Positions 8,999 through 17,477 of a stretch of DNA of 64,000 nt are shown here, piece after piece; position 1 is the first letter of the stretch, and each line of letters opens with the position of its first letter. The stretch spans positions 248,001 to 312,000 of the forward strand of contig NZ_CP151587.1 in NCBI RefSeq assembly GCF_038396845.1. The letters are read 5' to 3'. Made by a program: the position numbers and the translations under genes. Under the pieces are notes generated by a model. The model made no database searches, was not told where the DNA came from, and was given only the letters and a program-made list of their open reading frames with translations. The DNA is from Gymnodinialimonas sp. 57CJ19 (GTDB lineage: Bacteria; Pseudomonadota; Alphaproteobacteria; Rhodobacterales; Rhodobacteraceae).

Positions 8999-10029
8999 TG
9001 TCAAAGACGAACCAGGGCTATTTCTTCGAGGATTACCGCGTTGGGCAGGTGTTGAAACATGCCACGCCGCGCACGCTGCATGATGGAGATGTGGCGATGT
9101 ATCAAGCGCTCTACGGCCCTCGGTTCGCGCTGCAATCGTCTTGGGATTTTGCCGCGCCTGGCAGCAGCCTGCGCAACCCTGTGATGGATGACCTGATCAC
9201 GTTCCACACGGTATTTGGCAAAACCGTCCCTGATATCTCGCTGAACGCTGTGGCCAATCTGGGCTATGCCGAGGGGCGGTTTCTGGCACGGGTGGAATCG
9301 GGCGACACGATCCACGCGGTATCAGAAGTCATTGGCCTGAAAGAGAATTCTAACGGCAAGACAGGCATTGTCTGGGTCCGTACTCGCGGGTTCTCCAATT
9401 TCGATGTGCCGGTGCTGGAGTACGTCCGCTGGGTCATGGTGCGAAAACGCGACGCGGCCGCCCCTGCCCCGGAAACCGTCGTGCCAGACTTGACGCAGGT
9501 CGTGGCGGCGGAAGAGCTGCACGTGCCAGAAACGTTGGACTGGTCTAACTACGATTTCGCCGCTGCCGGAGAGCCGCACCGCCACGGCGATTATGCCGTC
9601 GGTGAGATCATTGACCACGTCGATGGCGTGACCCTGACCGACCCCGAACATATGATGGCCACACGCCTGTGGCAGAACACGGCCAAGGTACATTTCGACG
9701 TCACCGCGCGCCCCGACGGCAATCGTCTGATCTATGGTGGCCACATCATCAGCCTCGCCCGGTCCTTGTCGTTCAATGGCTTGGCCAACGCGCAGCTTCT
9801 GGCCGCAATCAACGGCGGCGCTCACGCCAATCCTGCCATGGCGGGTGACACGATCCGGGCTTGGTCCGAAGTTCTCGACACCGCGCCCACATCCACCCCC
9901 CACGTAGGCGCCCTGCGCCTGCGTCTTGTCGCCACCAAAGGCGAGGCCGGCGCATTGCGCGGCGTGGACGGGAAATACCTGCCCGAGGTGTTGTTGGATC
10001 TGGACCACTGGGCGTTGCTTCCGACCTAG
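8998..10029 (+). CDS. mch: Mesaconyl-CoA hydratase (beta-methylmalyl-CoA dehydratase)
   Basis: Hydrates mesaconyl-C1-CoA to erythro-beta-methylmalyl-CoA in the ethylmalonyl-CoA pathway. The 343-residue protein starts MSKTNQGYFFEDYRVGQVLKHATPRTLHDGDVAMYQALYGPRFALQSS and has two MaoC-like hot-dog halves; the second includes HRHGDYAVGEIIDHVDGVTLTDPEHMMATRLWQNTAKVHFD, the family's hydratase core. Length and motifs match Rhodobacterales Mch. The frame opens at 8872, but that part overlaps DUF1737 in another frame; the ATG at 8998 is coupled to that gene's stop. The context (mcl2 upstream, sdh operon downstream) is as in R. sphaeroides. Confidence 0.93.
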   Translation: MSKTNQGYFFEDYRVGQVLKHATPRTLHDGDVAMYQALYGPRFALQSSWDFAAPGSSLRNPVMDDLITFHTVFGKTVPDISLNAVANLGYAEGRFLARVESGDTIHAVSEVIGLKENSNGKTGIVWVRTRGFSNFDVPVLEYVRWVMVRKRDAAAPAPETVVPDLTQVVAAEELHVPETLDWSNYDFAAAGEPHRHGDYAVGEIIDHVDGVTLTDPEHMMATRLWQNTAKVHFDVTARPDGNRLIYGGHIISLARSLSFNGLANAQLLAAINGGAHANPAMAGDTIRAWSEVLDTAPTSTPHVGALRLRLVATKGEAGALRGVDGKYLPEVLLDLDHWALLPT

Positions 10030-10046
10030 GCAGCTCTCTGAGGAAA

Positions 10047-10077
10047 TGTGATCACAGCAATCTCAGCTGTGATCACA
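10047..10077. promoter_or_regulatory. Tandem TGTGATCACA palindromes upstream of sdhC
   Basis: Two perfect copies of TGTGATCACA (10047-10056 and 10068-10077) have centres 21 bp apart, between the mch stop and sdhC. They lie about 40-70 bases upstream of a TATAAT (10114-10119) that could be the sdh -10 box. The same paired arrangement occurs upstream of sucC, suggesting shared control of two TCA operons by one regulator. Confidence 0.65.
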
Positions 10078-10113
10078 AGATCACTTTCTGCGGCGTTAAG
10101 CCCCACAATTGCC

Positions 10114-10119
10114 TATAAT
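10114..10119 (+). promoter_or_regulatory. Candidate -10 box of the sdh operon
   Basis: A perfect TATAAT lies 101 bases before the sdhC ATG. No good -35 hexamer sits at the normal spacing, which would fit a promoter helped by an activator bound at the TGTGATCACA pair further upstream. The assignment rests on the -10 match alone. Confidence 0.4.
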
Positions 10120-10220
10120 TTTACCGCGCGGGGACGTGACTACAGCCGAAAACCCGCTATTGATATGGTAACGACCGGAACCAGCCAGACCTGACGGCGC
10201 AATCAAGGGGGACTCTAGCC

Positions 10221-10604
10221 ATGGCCGACGTCAACCGCGGCAATCGTCCGCTTTCACCTCATCTCACTATCTACAAACCGCAACTGAACTCGATAACATC
10301 GATTCTCGTGCGGATCACCGGCAATGCGATGCTTGTTTCCGCGATCCTTGTGGTTTGGTGGCTGATGGCCGCTGCTTCGGGGCCAGAGTACTTCGCCACG
10401 ATCGATGGTCTGATCACCAGCGTCCTTGGCGATATCGTCATGACGCTATCCGTTCTGGGCCTTTGGTATCACGCCCTTGGCGGCCTTCGGCACCTTGTTT
10501 GGGATGCGGGCTACGGGCTGGACGCGGATACGTCGGACAAGATGGGCTGGGGCATGCTGATTGGCTCTGTCGCCCTGACCTTCCTGACGCTCATCGCGAT
10601 TTAA
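10221..10604 (+). CDS. sdhC: Succinate dehydrogenase cytochrome b556 subunit
   Basis: Membrane anchor of complex II that holds heme b and forms the quinone site with SdhD. The 127-residue protein begins MADVNRGNRPLSPHLTIYKPQLNSITSILVRITGNAM, the SdhC signature (RPLSPHL..Y..Q..SI.S..HR.TG, with R for H here), and has three transmembrane helices. The heme-ligand histidine is expected in WYHALGGLRHLVWD near residues 83-96. ATG 10221 follows a GGGG purine stretch. It is the first gene of the sdh operon, with sdhD 11 bases downstream. Confidence 0.93.
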   Translation: MADVNRGNRPLSPHLTIYKPQLNSITSILVRITGNAMLVSAILVVWWLMAAASGPEYFATIDGLITSVLGDIVMTLSVLGLWYHALGGLRHLVWDAGYGLDADTSDKMGWGMLIGSVALTFLTLIAI

Positions 10605-10615
10605 GGAACATCAAC

Positions 10616-10987
10616 ATGGCATTTCTTACTGACCGCAAGCGCGTTTCTGGCCTTGGCTCTGCAAAGGGCGGCACCGCGCAGCATTGGACCATGACTGTCA
10701 CTTCCGTGGCGCTTCTGGTTCTGACCCCTTTCTTTCTGGCGATCATCGGCTCTGCCCTTGGCAGTGACTACGCCGAGGTTATCGCGACCCTGGGCAAGCC
10801 GGTTCCCGCGCTGGTCGTCGCCGCCTATCTGGTGGTGGGGATGCACCACCTGCGTTTCGGGATGCAGATCATGATCGAGGATTACACCCACGGCATGACC
10901 AAAAAGGCCGCGATCATCGCGACCACCATTATCTGTTACGGGCTGGCCGCTGGTGGTCTTGTTGCCCTGATGCAAATCGCGCTTTGA
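10616..10987 (+). CDS. sdhD: Succinate dehydrogenase hydrophobic membrane anchor subunit
   Basis: Second membrane anchor of complex II. The 123-residue protein starts [40 protein letters not shown] and has three hydrophobic helices; [17 protein letters not shown] near 76-92 carries the conserved histidine/aspartate region at the quinone site. The start is the ATG at 10616 rather than an upstream codon in the same frame, because this gives the normal N-terminus and clears sdhC. The sdhA start follows after 10 bases. Confidence 0.92.
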   Translation: MAFLTDRKRVSGLGSAKGGTAQHWTMTVTSVALLVLTPFFLAIIGSALGSDYAEVIATLGKPVPALVVAAYLVVGMHHLRFGMQIMIEDYTHGMTKKAAIIATTIICYGLAAGGLVALMQIAL

Positions 10988-10997
10988 GGTTTCCACG

Positions 10998-12830
10998 ATG
11001 AATGACACGACATCCCCGGCAACGGACCCCGCCTACGCGTTGACCCACCACACCTATGACGTTGTTGTTGTCGGCGCGGGCGGCTCTGGTCTGCGGGCGA
11101 CGCTTGGCATGGCCGAGCAGGGCTTAAAGACGGCCTGTATTTCGAAGGTGTTCCCGACCCGGTCGCACACCGTTGCGGCGCAGGGCGGTATCGCGGCCTC
11201 GCTGTCCAATATGGGCCCCGATCACTGGCACTGGCACATGTACGACACCGTGAAGGGCTCGGACTGGTTGGGCGACACGGATGCGATGGAATATCTGGCG
11301 CGTGAAGCCCCCAAGGCGGTTTATGAACTGGAGCACTACGGTGTGCCGTTCTCTCGCACCGAAGACGGCAAGATTTACCAGCGCCCCTTTGGCGGTCACA
11401 CCACGGAATTCGGCGAAGGCCCCCCGGTGCAGCGGACTTGCGCCGCAGCGGACCGGACCGGCCACGCGATTTTGCACACGCTCTACGGCCAGTCTCTGAA
11501 AAACAACGCAGAGTTCTTTATCGAGTATTTCGCCACCGATCTTCTGATGGACGAAGACGGCCAATGTGTGGGCGTCGTTGCCTGGAAACTCGACGACGGC
11601 ACGATGCACGTTTTCCATTCCAAGATGTGCGTTCTGGCCACCGGCGGTTACGGCCGGGCCTATTTCTCGGCCACCTCGGCACATACCTGTACCGGTGACG
11701 GTGGCGGCATGGTCGCGCGCGCGGGCCTGCCCTTGCAAGATATGGAGTTTGTGCAGTTCCACCCCACCGGCATTTTCGGTTCAGGCTGCCTGATCACCGA
11801 AGGCGCACGGGGCGAAGGCGGTTATCTGACCAACTCCGAGGGTGAGCGTTTCATGGAGCGTTATGCGCCCACCTACAAAGACCTCGCGTCGCGCGATGTT
11901 GTTTCGCGCTGCATGACGATGGAAATCCGCGAAGGGCGCGGTGTGGGCGCGGGCAAGGATCACATCCACCTGCACTTGAACCATCTGCCCAAGGAAACCC
12001 TGGACCTGCGCCTGCCCGGCATCTCGGAAAGTGCCCGCATCTTTGCCGGCGTGGACCTGACGAAAGAACCGATCCCGGTTCTGCCAACGGTGCACTACAA
12101 CATGGGTGGCATTCCCACGAACTATCTGGGCGAGGTCTTGAACCCCACCGCAGATAATCCTGATCAAGTCGTCCCCGGCCTGATGGCTGTGGGGGAGGCG
12201 GGCTGTGCCTCGGTCCACGGGGCGAACCGGTTGGGCTCGAACTCTTTGATCGACTTGGTGGTCTTTGGCCGCGCGGCGGCGATCAAAGCCGGTGAGATCG
12301 TGGACCCGAACGCGCCGAACCCCGATGTGCCGCAAAGCCAGATCGACAAGGCGCTGGCACGGTTTGACGATGTCCGCCACGCCAGTGGTGCGATCCCGAC
12401 GGCCGAATTGCGGTTGGAGATGCAGAAGACCATGCAGGCCGACGCCGCCGTGTTCCGCACCGACAAGACGCTGGCCGAAGGGCTGGAGAAAATGACGGTC
12501 GTGGCTGGTAAAATGGACGACATCGCCGTAACGGACCGGTCTTTGGTCTGGAACTCGGATCTGATGGAATCGCTGGAGCTGACAAACCTGATGCCTAACG
12601 CTTTGGCAACGATCGCCGGAGCAGAAGCACGCAAGGAAAGCCGCGGCGCCCACGCCCACGAGGATTATCCAGATCGCGACGACAAGAACTGGCGCAAGCA
12701 TTCGCTGGCCGTGGTCGATGGCAACAAGGTGGAGCGCAGCTACCGCGCCGTGGGGCTAGAGCCCCTGAGCGGCACAGATGCTGGCGGCATTGACATGGAC
12801 AAGATCAAACCAAAAGCGCGGGTGTATTGA
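10998..12830 (+). CDS. sdhA: Succinate dehydrogenase flavoprotein subunit
   Basis: Catalytic subunit of complex II, oxidising succinate to fumarate with covalent FAD on the cytosolic face of the membrane. The 610-residue length is typical. The dinucleotide fold [18 protein letters not shown] (about 17-34) is followed by [17 protein letters not shown], whose histidine carries the covalent flavin. [23 protein letters not shown] (about 255-277) holds active-site residues, and [18 protein letters not shown] near 412 is the conserved FAD/substrate region. The stop overlaps the next gene's ATG. Confidence 0.97.
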   Translation: MNDTTSPATDPAYALTHHTYDVVVVGAGGSGLRATLGMAEQGLKTACISKVFPTRSHTVAAQGGIAASLSNMGPDHWHWHMYDTVKGSDWLGDTDAMEYLAREAPKAVYELEHYGVPFSRTEDGKIYQRPFGGHTTEFGEGPPVQRTCAAADRTGHAILHTLYGQSLKNNAEFFIEYFATDLLMDEDGQCVGVVAWKLDDGTMHVFHSKMCVLATGGYGRAYFSATSAHTCTGDGGGMVARAGLPLQDMEFVQFHPTGIFGSGCLITEGARGEGGYLTNSEGERFMERYAPTYKDLASRDVVSRCMTMEIREGRGVGAGKDHIHLHLNHLPKETLDLRLPGISESARIFAGVDLTKEPIPVLPTVHYNMGGIPTNYLGEVLNPTADNPDQVVPGLMAVGEAGCASVHGANRLGSNSLIDLVVFGRAAAIKAGEIVDPNAPNPDVPQSQIDKALARFDDVRHASGAIPTAELRLEMQKTMQADAAVFRTDKTLAEGLEKMTVVAGKMDDIAVTDRSLVWNSDLMESLELTNLMPNALATIAGAEARKESRGAHAHEDYPDRDDKNWRKHSLAVVDGNKVERSYRAVGLEPLSGTDAGGIDMDKIKPKARVY

Positions 12831-13318
12831 TGCAAGGCAAGGCCCTGACTTCTCTTGGTATTCTTGCGGCTCTCGCTGCCTGCGCCCCCACGCAGGGGGC
12901 CGATTACATCATCTCGCAGCCCGAGACGGTTCAGCTTGCCGCCCACGAGGCGTGCTTTCAGCAGCAAGGTATTGCGGCACCGTTCGTGCCCAGTGTCTTG
13001 CGTCTCGATGACGGACGTGTGGTTGTGTCTGCGGTAGATGGGAACGGCGTCAGCCTCGCGCAGGCGCGCGCCGTAAACCAATGTGCTCAGACCCGGCTTT
13101 TGGGCGGCGGCGTGGTCGCCCCCGTGGGTGCGGGCACCTATGTTTCCCCTGTCCTTGTCCCCGCCCCTGCACCGTCGACCGGCTCGGGCGTTTACGTTGT
13201 CCCGACGGTGACTGGCACAGGCACCTATGTTGCCCCCATTAGACGCGGCGTGGGCTGTGTTGAGGGGCGAGGCGCTTTGCAAGCAGGAACCGAGATTTGC
13301 GTTGGGTACACGGGATGA
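12830..13318 (+). CDS. Putative lipoprotein inside the sdh operon (1 of 3)
   Basis: A 162-residue protein with a lipoprotein signal: [23 protein letters not shown], lipobox LAAC, so the mature N-terminal cysteine is about residue 18. The C-terminal half is rich in valine, proline and glycine repeats (APVGAGTYVSPV, STGSGVYVVPTV, GTGTYVAPI) that look like a periplasmic surface-exposed or linker region. I recognise no enzymatic domain. The ATG at 12830 overlaps the sdhA stop (TGATG) and its own stop overlaps the next start (ATGA). Confidence 0.75.
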   Translation: MQGKALTSLGILAALAACAPTQGADYIISQPETVQLAAHEACFQQQGIAAPFVPSVLRLDDGRVVVSAVDGNGVSLAQARAVNQCAQTRLLGGGVVAPVGAGTYVSPVLVPAPAPSTGSGVYVVPTVTGTGTYVAPIRRGVGCVEGRGALQAGTEICVGYTG

Positions 13319-13647
13319 AGGGGCTGTCGCTCGTTTTGGTTGGCACCCTGTCGCTCAGCGCCTGCGTGGGTTTCCAAGACGTGGCCGATCAGCTGGCGCG
13401 GCAACAGGCACGGGCGTTTGTAAATGCAGAAGTTGAAAGCCGCTTTCCCGGCGTCGATGCCACGCCGATCACCAATTGCGTGATCGACAATGCCTCGGCC
13501 CAAGAGATCGTGACAATTGCGGGCGGTATAGCGTTGGGTAATTCCGATGCTGCTTCTGGGACGGTGGGCGATATCTTGCAGCGACCCGCGACATTGCAAT
13601 GCACGGCGGGCAACTACCTTGACGGCTTCTTCCGGGGGCTTGGTTGA
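13315..13647 (+). CDS. Putative lipoprotein inside the sdh operon (2 of 3)
   Basis: A 110-residue protein with lipoprotein signal MKGLSLVLVGTLSLSACVGF (lipobox LSAC, cysteine at residue 17) followed by FQDVADQLARQQARAFVNAEVESRFPGVDATPITNCVIDNASAQEIVTIA and a second cysteine pair region (LQCTAGNYL). This resembles the short succinate-dehydrogenase-operon lipoproteins seen in Rhodobacterales, whose function is unknown. The start ATG overlaps the stop of the preceding gene by ATGA, and its stop overlaps the following ATG (TGATG). Confidence 0.75.
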   Translation: MKGLSLVLVGTLSLSACVGFQDVADQLARQQARAFVNAEVESRFPGVDATPITNCVIDNASAQEIVTIAGGIALGNSDAASGTVGDILQRPATLQCTAGNYLDGFFRGLG

Positions 13648-13976
13648 TGGGCGTGCGGCCTCTCCTCGCGCTGTCACCAGCGCTCCTCGCAGCTTTGGCG
13701 GCCTGTGGCCCGGCGCCGACGCCGACCCGCGCGACGGCCGAGCGTCTTTGCGTCGAAGAAGCGCGTCAGGCTGATGGAATTTCCGGCAACATCGGTGTGG
13801 GCGGCGGCAATGCTGGCGCCTCCGCCGGGGGCCGCGTGACGATCACCTCGGATATCTTTAACCCGCGCTCTGAAGCGGATGCCCTGCGCGACTGTGTTGC
13901 GCGTCGCATGGGCGGGCAACCGAACCCGCGCGGCGGTGGCCTGACCATCGGGATCAGCACCGGAGCCACCACATGA
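13647..13976 (+). CDS. Putative lipoprotein inside the sdh operon (3 of 3)
   Basis: A 109-residue protein with lipoprotein signal MGVRPLLALSPALLAALAACGPAP (lipobox LAAC, cysteine about residue 20). The mature part has two further cysteines (RLCVEE and LRDCVAR), a glycine/alanine stretch (GVGGGNAGASAGG) and a C-terminal basic patch; no family recognised. ATG 13647 is coupled to the preceding stop, and sdhB begins 45 bases after its end. It completes a run of three coupled lipoproteins between sdhA and sdhB. Confidence 0.72.
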   Translation: MGVRPLLALSPALLAALAACGPAPTPTRATAERLCVEEARQADGISGNIGVGGGNAGASAGGRVTITSDIFNPRSEADALRDCVARRMGGQPNPRGGGLTIGISTGATT

Positions 13977-14021
13977 CATATATTCAAGCGGACCAGCACC
14001 GCCCCCAAGGAGAACGCCAAG

Positions 14022-14816
14022 ATGGTTGAACTCACCCTCCCCAAGAACTCTCGTATCACGCGCGGCAAGACGTGGCCGAAGCCCGAGGGTGCCACCAACC
14101 TGCGCAAATTCCAGATTTATCGCTGGAACCCCGACGACGGCAAAAACCCGTCGCTCGATACTTATTGGGTCGATATGGACACCTGCGGCCCGATGGTTCT
14201 GGACGCGCTGATCAAGATCAAGAACGAGATCGACCCCACGCTGACCTTCCGTCGGTCCTGCCGCGAAGGCATCTGCGGGTCTTGCGCCATGAACATCGGC
14301 GGCGTGAAGACCAAGGGGATCAACACGCTGGCCTGCATCTACGGCATGGATGAAATCAGCGGCGACGTGGCTATTTATCCGCTGCCACACATGCCCGTCG
14401 TAAAGGATTTGATCCCCGACCTGACGCATTTCTACGCGCAGCACGCCTCCATCATGCCCTGGCTGGAAACCAAGACCAGCCGGCCTGAGAAAGAGTGGAA
14501 GCAATCCATTGAGGATCGCGAAAAACTCGACGGCCTGTATGAATGCGTCATGTGCGCCTGCTGCTCCACCTCCTGCCCGTCTTACTGGTGGAACGGCGAC
14601 CGCTACCTTGGGCCAGCCGCCCTGCTGCACGCGTACCGCTGGATCATCGACAGCCGCGACGAAGCCACGGGCGAACGTCTGGACGACCTGGAAGACCCCT
14701 TCAAGCTGTACCGCTGCCACACGATCATGAACTGCACAAAGACCTGCCCCAAAGGTCTGAACCCGGCCAAAGCGATTTCTTCGATCAAGAAGATGATGGT
14801 CGAACGGACAATTTAA
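14022..14816 (+). CDS. sdhB: Succinate dehydrogenase iron-sulfur subunit
   Basis: Electron-transfer subunit of complex II carrying [2Fe-2S], [4Fe-4S] and [3Fe-4S] centres. The 264-residue protein shows [18 protein letters not shown] (about 77-94) with a distal cysteine in NTLACI for the 2Fe-2S centre. [17 protein letters not shown] (about 174-190) serves the 4Fe-4S centre, and [21 protein letters not shown] near 233 completes the 3Fe-4S set. ATG 14022 follows AAGGAGA. It is separated from sdhA by three lipoprotein genes. Confidence 0.97.
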   Translation: MVELTLPKNSRITRGKTWPKPEGATNLRKFQIYRWNPDDGKNPSLDTYWVDMDTCGPMVLDALIKIKNEIDPTLTFRRSCREGICGSCAMNIGGVKTKGINTLACIYGMDEISGDVAIYPLPHMPVVKDLIPDLTHFYAQHASIMPWLETKTSRPEKEWKQSIEDREKLDGLYECVMCACCSTSCPSYWWNGDRYLGPAALLHAYRWIIDSRDEATGERLDDLEDPFKLYRCHTIMNCTKTCPKGLNPAKAISSIKKMMVERTI

Positions 14817-14819
14817 GCC

Positions 14820-15518
14820 GTGGAGCCGCTTCTTCTTGCGGTCCTTCTGGCGGGCATAGCGGGCCTGTCCATGCCCCTTGGGGCGTGGCTGGCCTCTCGC
14901 AAGGACGAGCCCGAGCCGATCAATCACGCGATCACGGCCTTTGGCGGCGGTGCGTTGGTCTCCGCCGTGGCCTTGGTGCTGGTTCCTGAAGGGGCCGAAA
15001 CCTTACCGCCGTGGCTATCGTGCCTTTTGCTGCTGGCCGGAGGTGTGACGTTCTTTTTCGTCGACAAGATCGTGGCACGGTCCGGCGGCGCGGGCGCTCA
15101 GCTTCTGGCAATGCTGCTGGATTACCTGCCCGAAGCTGCTGCCCTTGGTGCGATGATCGTGATCGACCGGGCGACCGCTTGGGTGTTGGCGGCAATGATC
15201 TTCCTGCAAAACCTGCCCGAGGGCTATTCCGCATTCCGAGAGGTTCTTCGCGCAGGTACCTTCCCCAAGACACGCGCCTTACTTCTGTTTGCAGCCTTGG
15301 CGCTTACCGGCCCGATCTGCGCCGTGATCGGCCTCACCCTGCTATCGGATCAGCGCGCCCTGCTTGGCGGCATCATGATCTTCGCTGCCGGGGGGATTCT
15401 CTATCTGGTGTTCGAAGACGTGGCCCCCGCTGCCAAAGGCACGGATGAGGCGCGGCCCGCCCTGGGTGCTGTCGCGGGCTTTGCCCTTGGTCTTGCCGGG
15501 CATCTGGCCGCTGGATAG
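14820..15518 (+). CDS. ZIP-like metal permease family protein
   Basis: A 232-residue membrane protein with about seven to eight hydrophobic segments. LDYLPEAAALGAMI (about 100-113) and IFLQNLPEGYSAFREV (about 128-143) correspond to the NxPEG/HxxxE-type metal-binding helices IV and V of ZIP transporters, although the usual first-helix histidine is replaced (LDYLPE instead of HN.PEG). It may transport a divalent metal or be a diverged relative. It begins with GTG four bases after the sdhB stop, so it is probably expressed with the sdh operon. Confidence 0.7.
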   Translation: MEPLLLAVLLAGIAGLSMPLGAWLASRKDEPEPINHAITAFGGGALVSAVALVLVPEGAETLPPWLSCLLLLAGGVTFFFVDKIVARSGGAGAQLLAMLLDYLPEAAALGAMIVIDRATAWVLAAMIFLQNLPEGYSAFREVLRAGTFPKTRALLLFAALALTGPICAVIGLTLLSDQRALLGGIMIFAAGGILYLVFEDVAPAAKGTDEARPALGAVAGFALGLAGHLAAG

Positions 15519-15520
15519 CG

Positions 15521-16210
15521 CTACGCGAGGGGCAGCAACTCTTCGAACCAAGTCATGTCGTTGAAGGTGCAAAAGGCCGGGGCCCGCAACGGCAATACCG
15601 GTGCAGCGGCCTGCAATTCCGCTTGGATATCAGCCAACCCTTGCTTCCAGTCAGCCAGAACGGAGTCCGGCAACCAATCCAGCATGTAAGCGAAGGTCAT
15701 ATGATGCTGATAGGTGTCGTGGGCTGCTTGGCGATATCCGAATGCCCTCGACAGCGCCTCTCTCCACTCCAACAACGCGGTTTCATCGGCCGGGGTCGCG
15801 CCGCGCAACTCCAATCCGCCAAGGCGCACGGTGTCGACCGATACGGCAAAAGACGCGGGCGCGTCGAATGCCGCCAACCGCTGACACATCGCGGCAGTTA
15901 CCTCGGCCACCTCAGCATCGCGCGCTATATCCGCGGGCCAGGCATCCGCCGTGCGGCGCGCATCCAGAACCCCTTCAAACACCGTCATGTGCAGGCTGTC
16001 TTCCGGGGTGAACAGCAACCGCTCTGCTTCCGGCAAGGCCTGCATCCTACGACGGGCCCGCAAAACCGCCGCGCCCCCCGCCGTGTCCAAGTCCAGATGG
16101 CACACCACAGTGTTCCCCGGATCCGGCAGGAAGTGTTGGTGATCGTACCTCTGCCCCAACCGATTTGGCGGCCGCGTATTCGCCCCTTGCGAAAAATCTT
16201 CCAACTTCAT
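15521..16210 (-). CDS. DUF1868 / 2H phosphoesterase-like protein
   Basis: A 229-residue protein with the paired HxT motifs of the 2H phosphoesterase superfamily: SLHMTVFEGV near residue 73 and YQHHMTFAYML near 168. The N-terminal RYDHQHFLPDPGNTVVCHLDLDT matches DUF1868-type members. Such enzymes act on cyclic phosphodiester or 2',3'-phosphate bonds in RNA or nucleotides; the substrate here is unknown. Its stop lies two bases from the convergent ZIP-like gene, and its start is divergent from the DUF1989 gene. Confidence 0.75.
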   Translation of the reverse strand: MKLEDFSQGANTRPPNRLGQRYDHQHFLPDPGNTVVCHLDLDTAGGAAVLRARRRMQALPEAERLLFTPEDSLHMTVFEGVLDARRTADAWPADIARDAEVAEVTAAMCQRLAAFDAPASFAVSVDTVRLGGLELRGATPADETALLEWREALSRAFGYRQAAHDTYQHHMTFAYMLDWLPDSVLADWKQGLADIQAELQAAAPVLPLRAPAFCTFNDMTWFEELLPLA

Positions 16211-16266
16211 GACCTTGCACCTCCGGGTTTCGTGGGTGACTCTAATCCAAAGAAACGGAGCCGCCC

Positions 16267-17121
16267 ATGCCCAACCGCCGTCCCAAGCAATCTCCCGCCC
16301 CTTCCGATGCCGCCGCCCGCCGGGCCGTGGCGCCGGTCGTCTGCTACCCGCCCGAGACCTTGCCAGAGCCGCATAACCTCGGCCCCGCCACGCCCACGGG
16401 GCCCGTCACATCCCACACCGCCGCCCCACGAGAGGCCGCCAGCTTCCACGCCAAGGCGGGCCAAACGATCCGCATCACCTCGGTCGATGGCCCCCAGGTC
16501 GGGGACCTCAACCTCTGGAACGCCCACGACCTGTCCGAGCGCTTCTTTTCCGGCAAAACCCGAGCCCTTCACGGCACCCATGTGACCACAGGCGATACGC
16601 TCTGGTCCAACCTGCCCTACCTGCGCCCGATGGCCACCATTACCCACGACAGCCTCGACTGGTACGGCATCGACAGCTTCGGCGGTGCCGTCCACGACGT
16701 CATCGGCACCCGCTGCGATCCCTACACCAACGCGCTGCTCAACAGCGGCGACCAATACCACCACTGCTGCCACTCCAACCTGACCCGCGCTCTGGCCGAC
16801 GCCGCACAACTGCCGCTGCACAAGGCGGAACTGCACGTCCACGATGTCCTCAACGTCTTCATGTGCACCGGCTTCACCCGCGACACCGGCCAATACTTCA
16901 TGAAAGCCTCCCCCGTCCGCCCCGGCGATACGCTCGAATTCCGCGCCGAGATCGACCTGCTCGGTGCCCTCTCCGCCTGCCCCGGTGGCGATTGCAGTGC
17001 CGAGCACTCGTCGGACACCACCCCCTGCTATCCCCTCCGGATCGAGGTCTTCGACACCCTTCACACACCCCACCATCAATCCCCACCGGCCAACCCTTAC
17101 AACCGCTCCCACGGCCGCTAA
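16267..17121 (+). CDS. Urea carboxylase-associated (DUF1989) family protein
   Basis: A 284-residue DUF1989 protein, a family often found beside urea amidolyase genes and in arginine/urea-related clusters. The core starts at HAKAGQTIRITSVDGPQVGDLNLWNAHDLSERF (about 59-91) and continues with THVTTGDTLWSNLPYLRPMATIT; the HHCCHSNL near residue 161 is the cysteine/histidine cluster typical of the family, probably a metal site. The first 50 residues are proline/alanine-rich and unlikely to be folded. No urea genes are nearby, so its role is open. Confidence 0.8.
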   Translation: MPNRRPKQSPAPSDAAARRAVAPVVCYPPETLPEPHNLGPATPTGPVTSHTAAPREAASFHAKAGQTIRITSVDGPQVGDLNLWNAHDLSERFFSGKTRALHGTHVTTGDTLWSNLPYLRPMATITHDSLDWYGIDSFGGAVHDVIGTRCDPYTNALLNSGDQYHHCCHSNLTRALADAAQLPLHKAELHVHDVLNVFMCTGFTRDTGQYFMKASPVRPGDTLEFRAEIDLLGALSACPGGDCSAEHSSDTTPCYPLRIEVFDTLHTPHHQSPPANPYNRSHGR

Positions 17122-17147
17122 AAACCACTACCGTGCCGCTCCTTCAT

Positions 17148-17205
17148 CTTGGCCATACACCTCCGGGGTTTGCGCCCCTTGGGGCGCATAAGGGGCAGCG
17201 CCCCT
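17148..17205 (+). repeat. Dispersed GC-rich hairpin repeat, copy A
   Basis: The 356-base spacer 17122-17477 contains a compound element. A 22-base stretch at 17148-17169 (key bases CTTGGCCATACACC) is identical to 22971-22992. It is followed by the perfect hairpin GCGCCCCTTGGGGCGC (17172-17187) and then AGGGGCAGCGCCCCT (17191-17205). Elements of this kind are scattered between genes in Rhodobacterales and may end transcription. The rest of the spacer up to the ornithine decarboxylase shows no gene I can support. Confidence 0.65.
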
Positions 17206-17477
17206 GACCTCCCCAACGGCCCTCGATCCGCGCCGCATTTGACCCGCCTCCCAAGAAATTCCGCGACACGAAAAAAATCTCTTGATCCGAATCCAGACTT
17301 GCCCCAAATGCGCGATATAGACGCCAACGCACGCGCCTCTGTCACGGATGGTAAGTCGGTTGCCCCTCCCTTGGGACATATCGGGATAACCATCGCAGTT
17401 ACGTAGCGACGGTAACGTCTCCCTTTGAATGCAACGCGTCCCCTTGAATGGGGCGTTCCGTCCACTTGGAGAACGTG

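Noticed and set aside
10047..10077. Interpretation of TGTGATCACA as CRP/cAMP sites, given the adenylate cyclase in the window
   Set aside because: CRP sites are TGTGA-N6-TCACA; here the half-sites abut with no spacer, so the geometry is wrong.
13674..14927. A 417-codon minus-strand open frame opposite sdhB
   Set aside because: It covers the unambiguous iron-sulfur subunit and the third lipoprotein, and has no recognisable domain.
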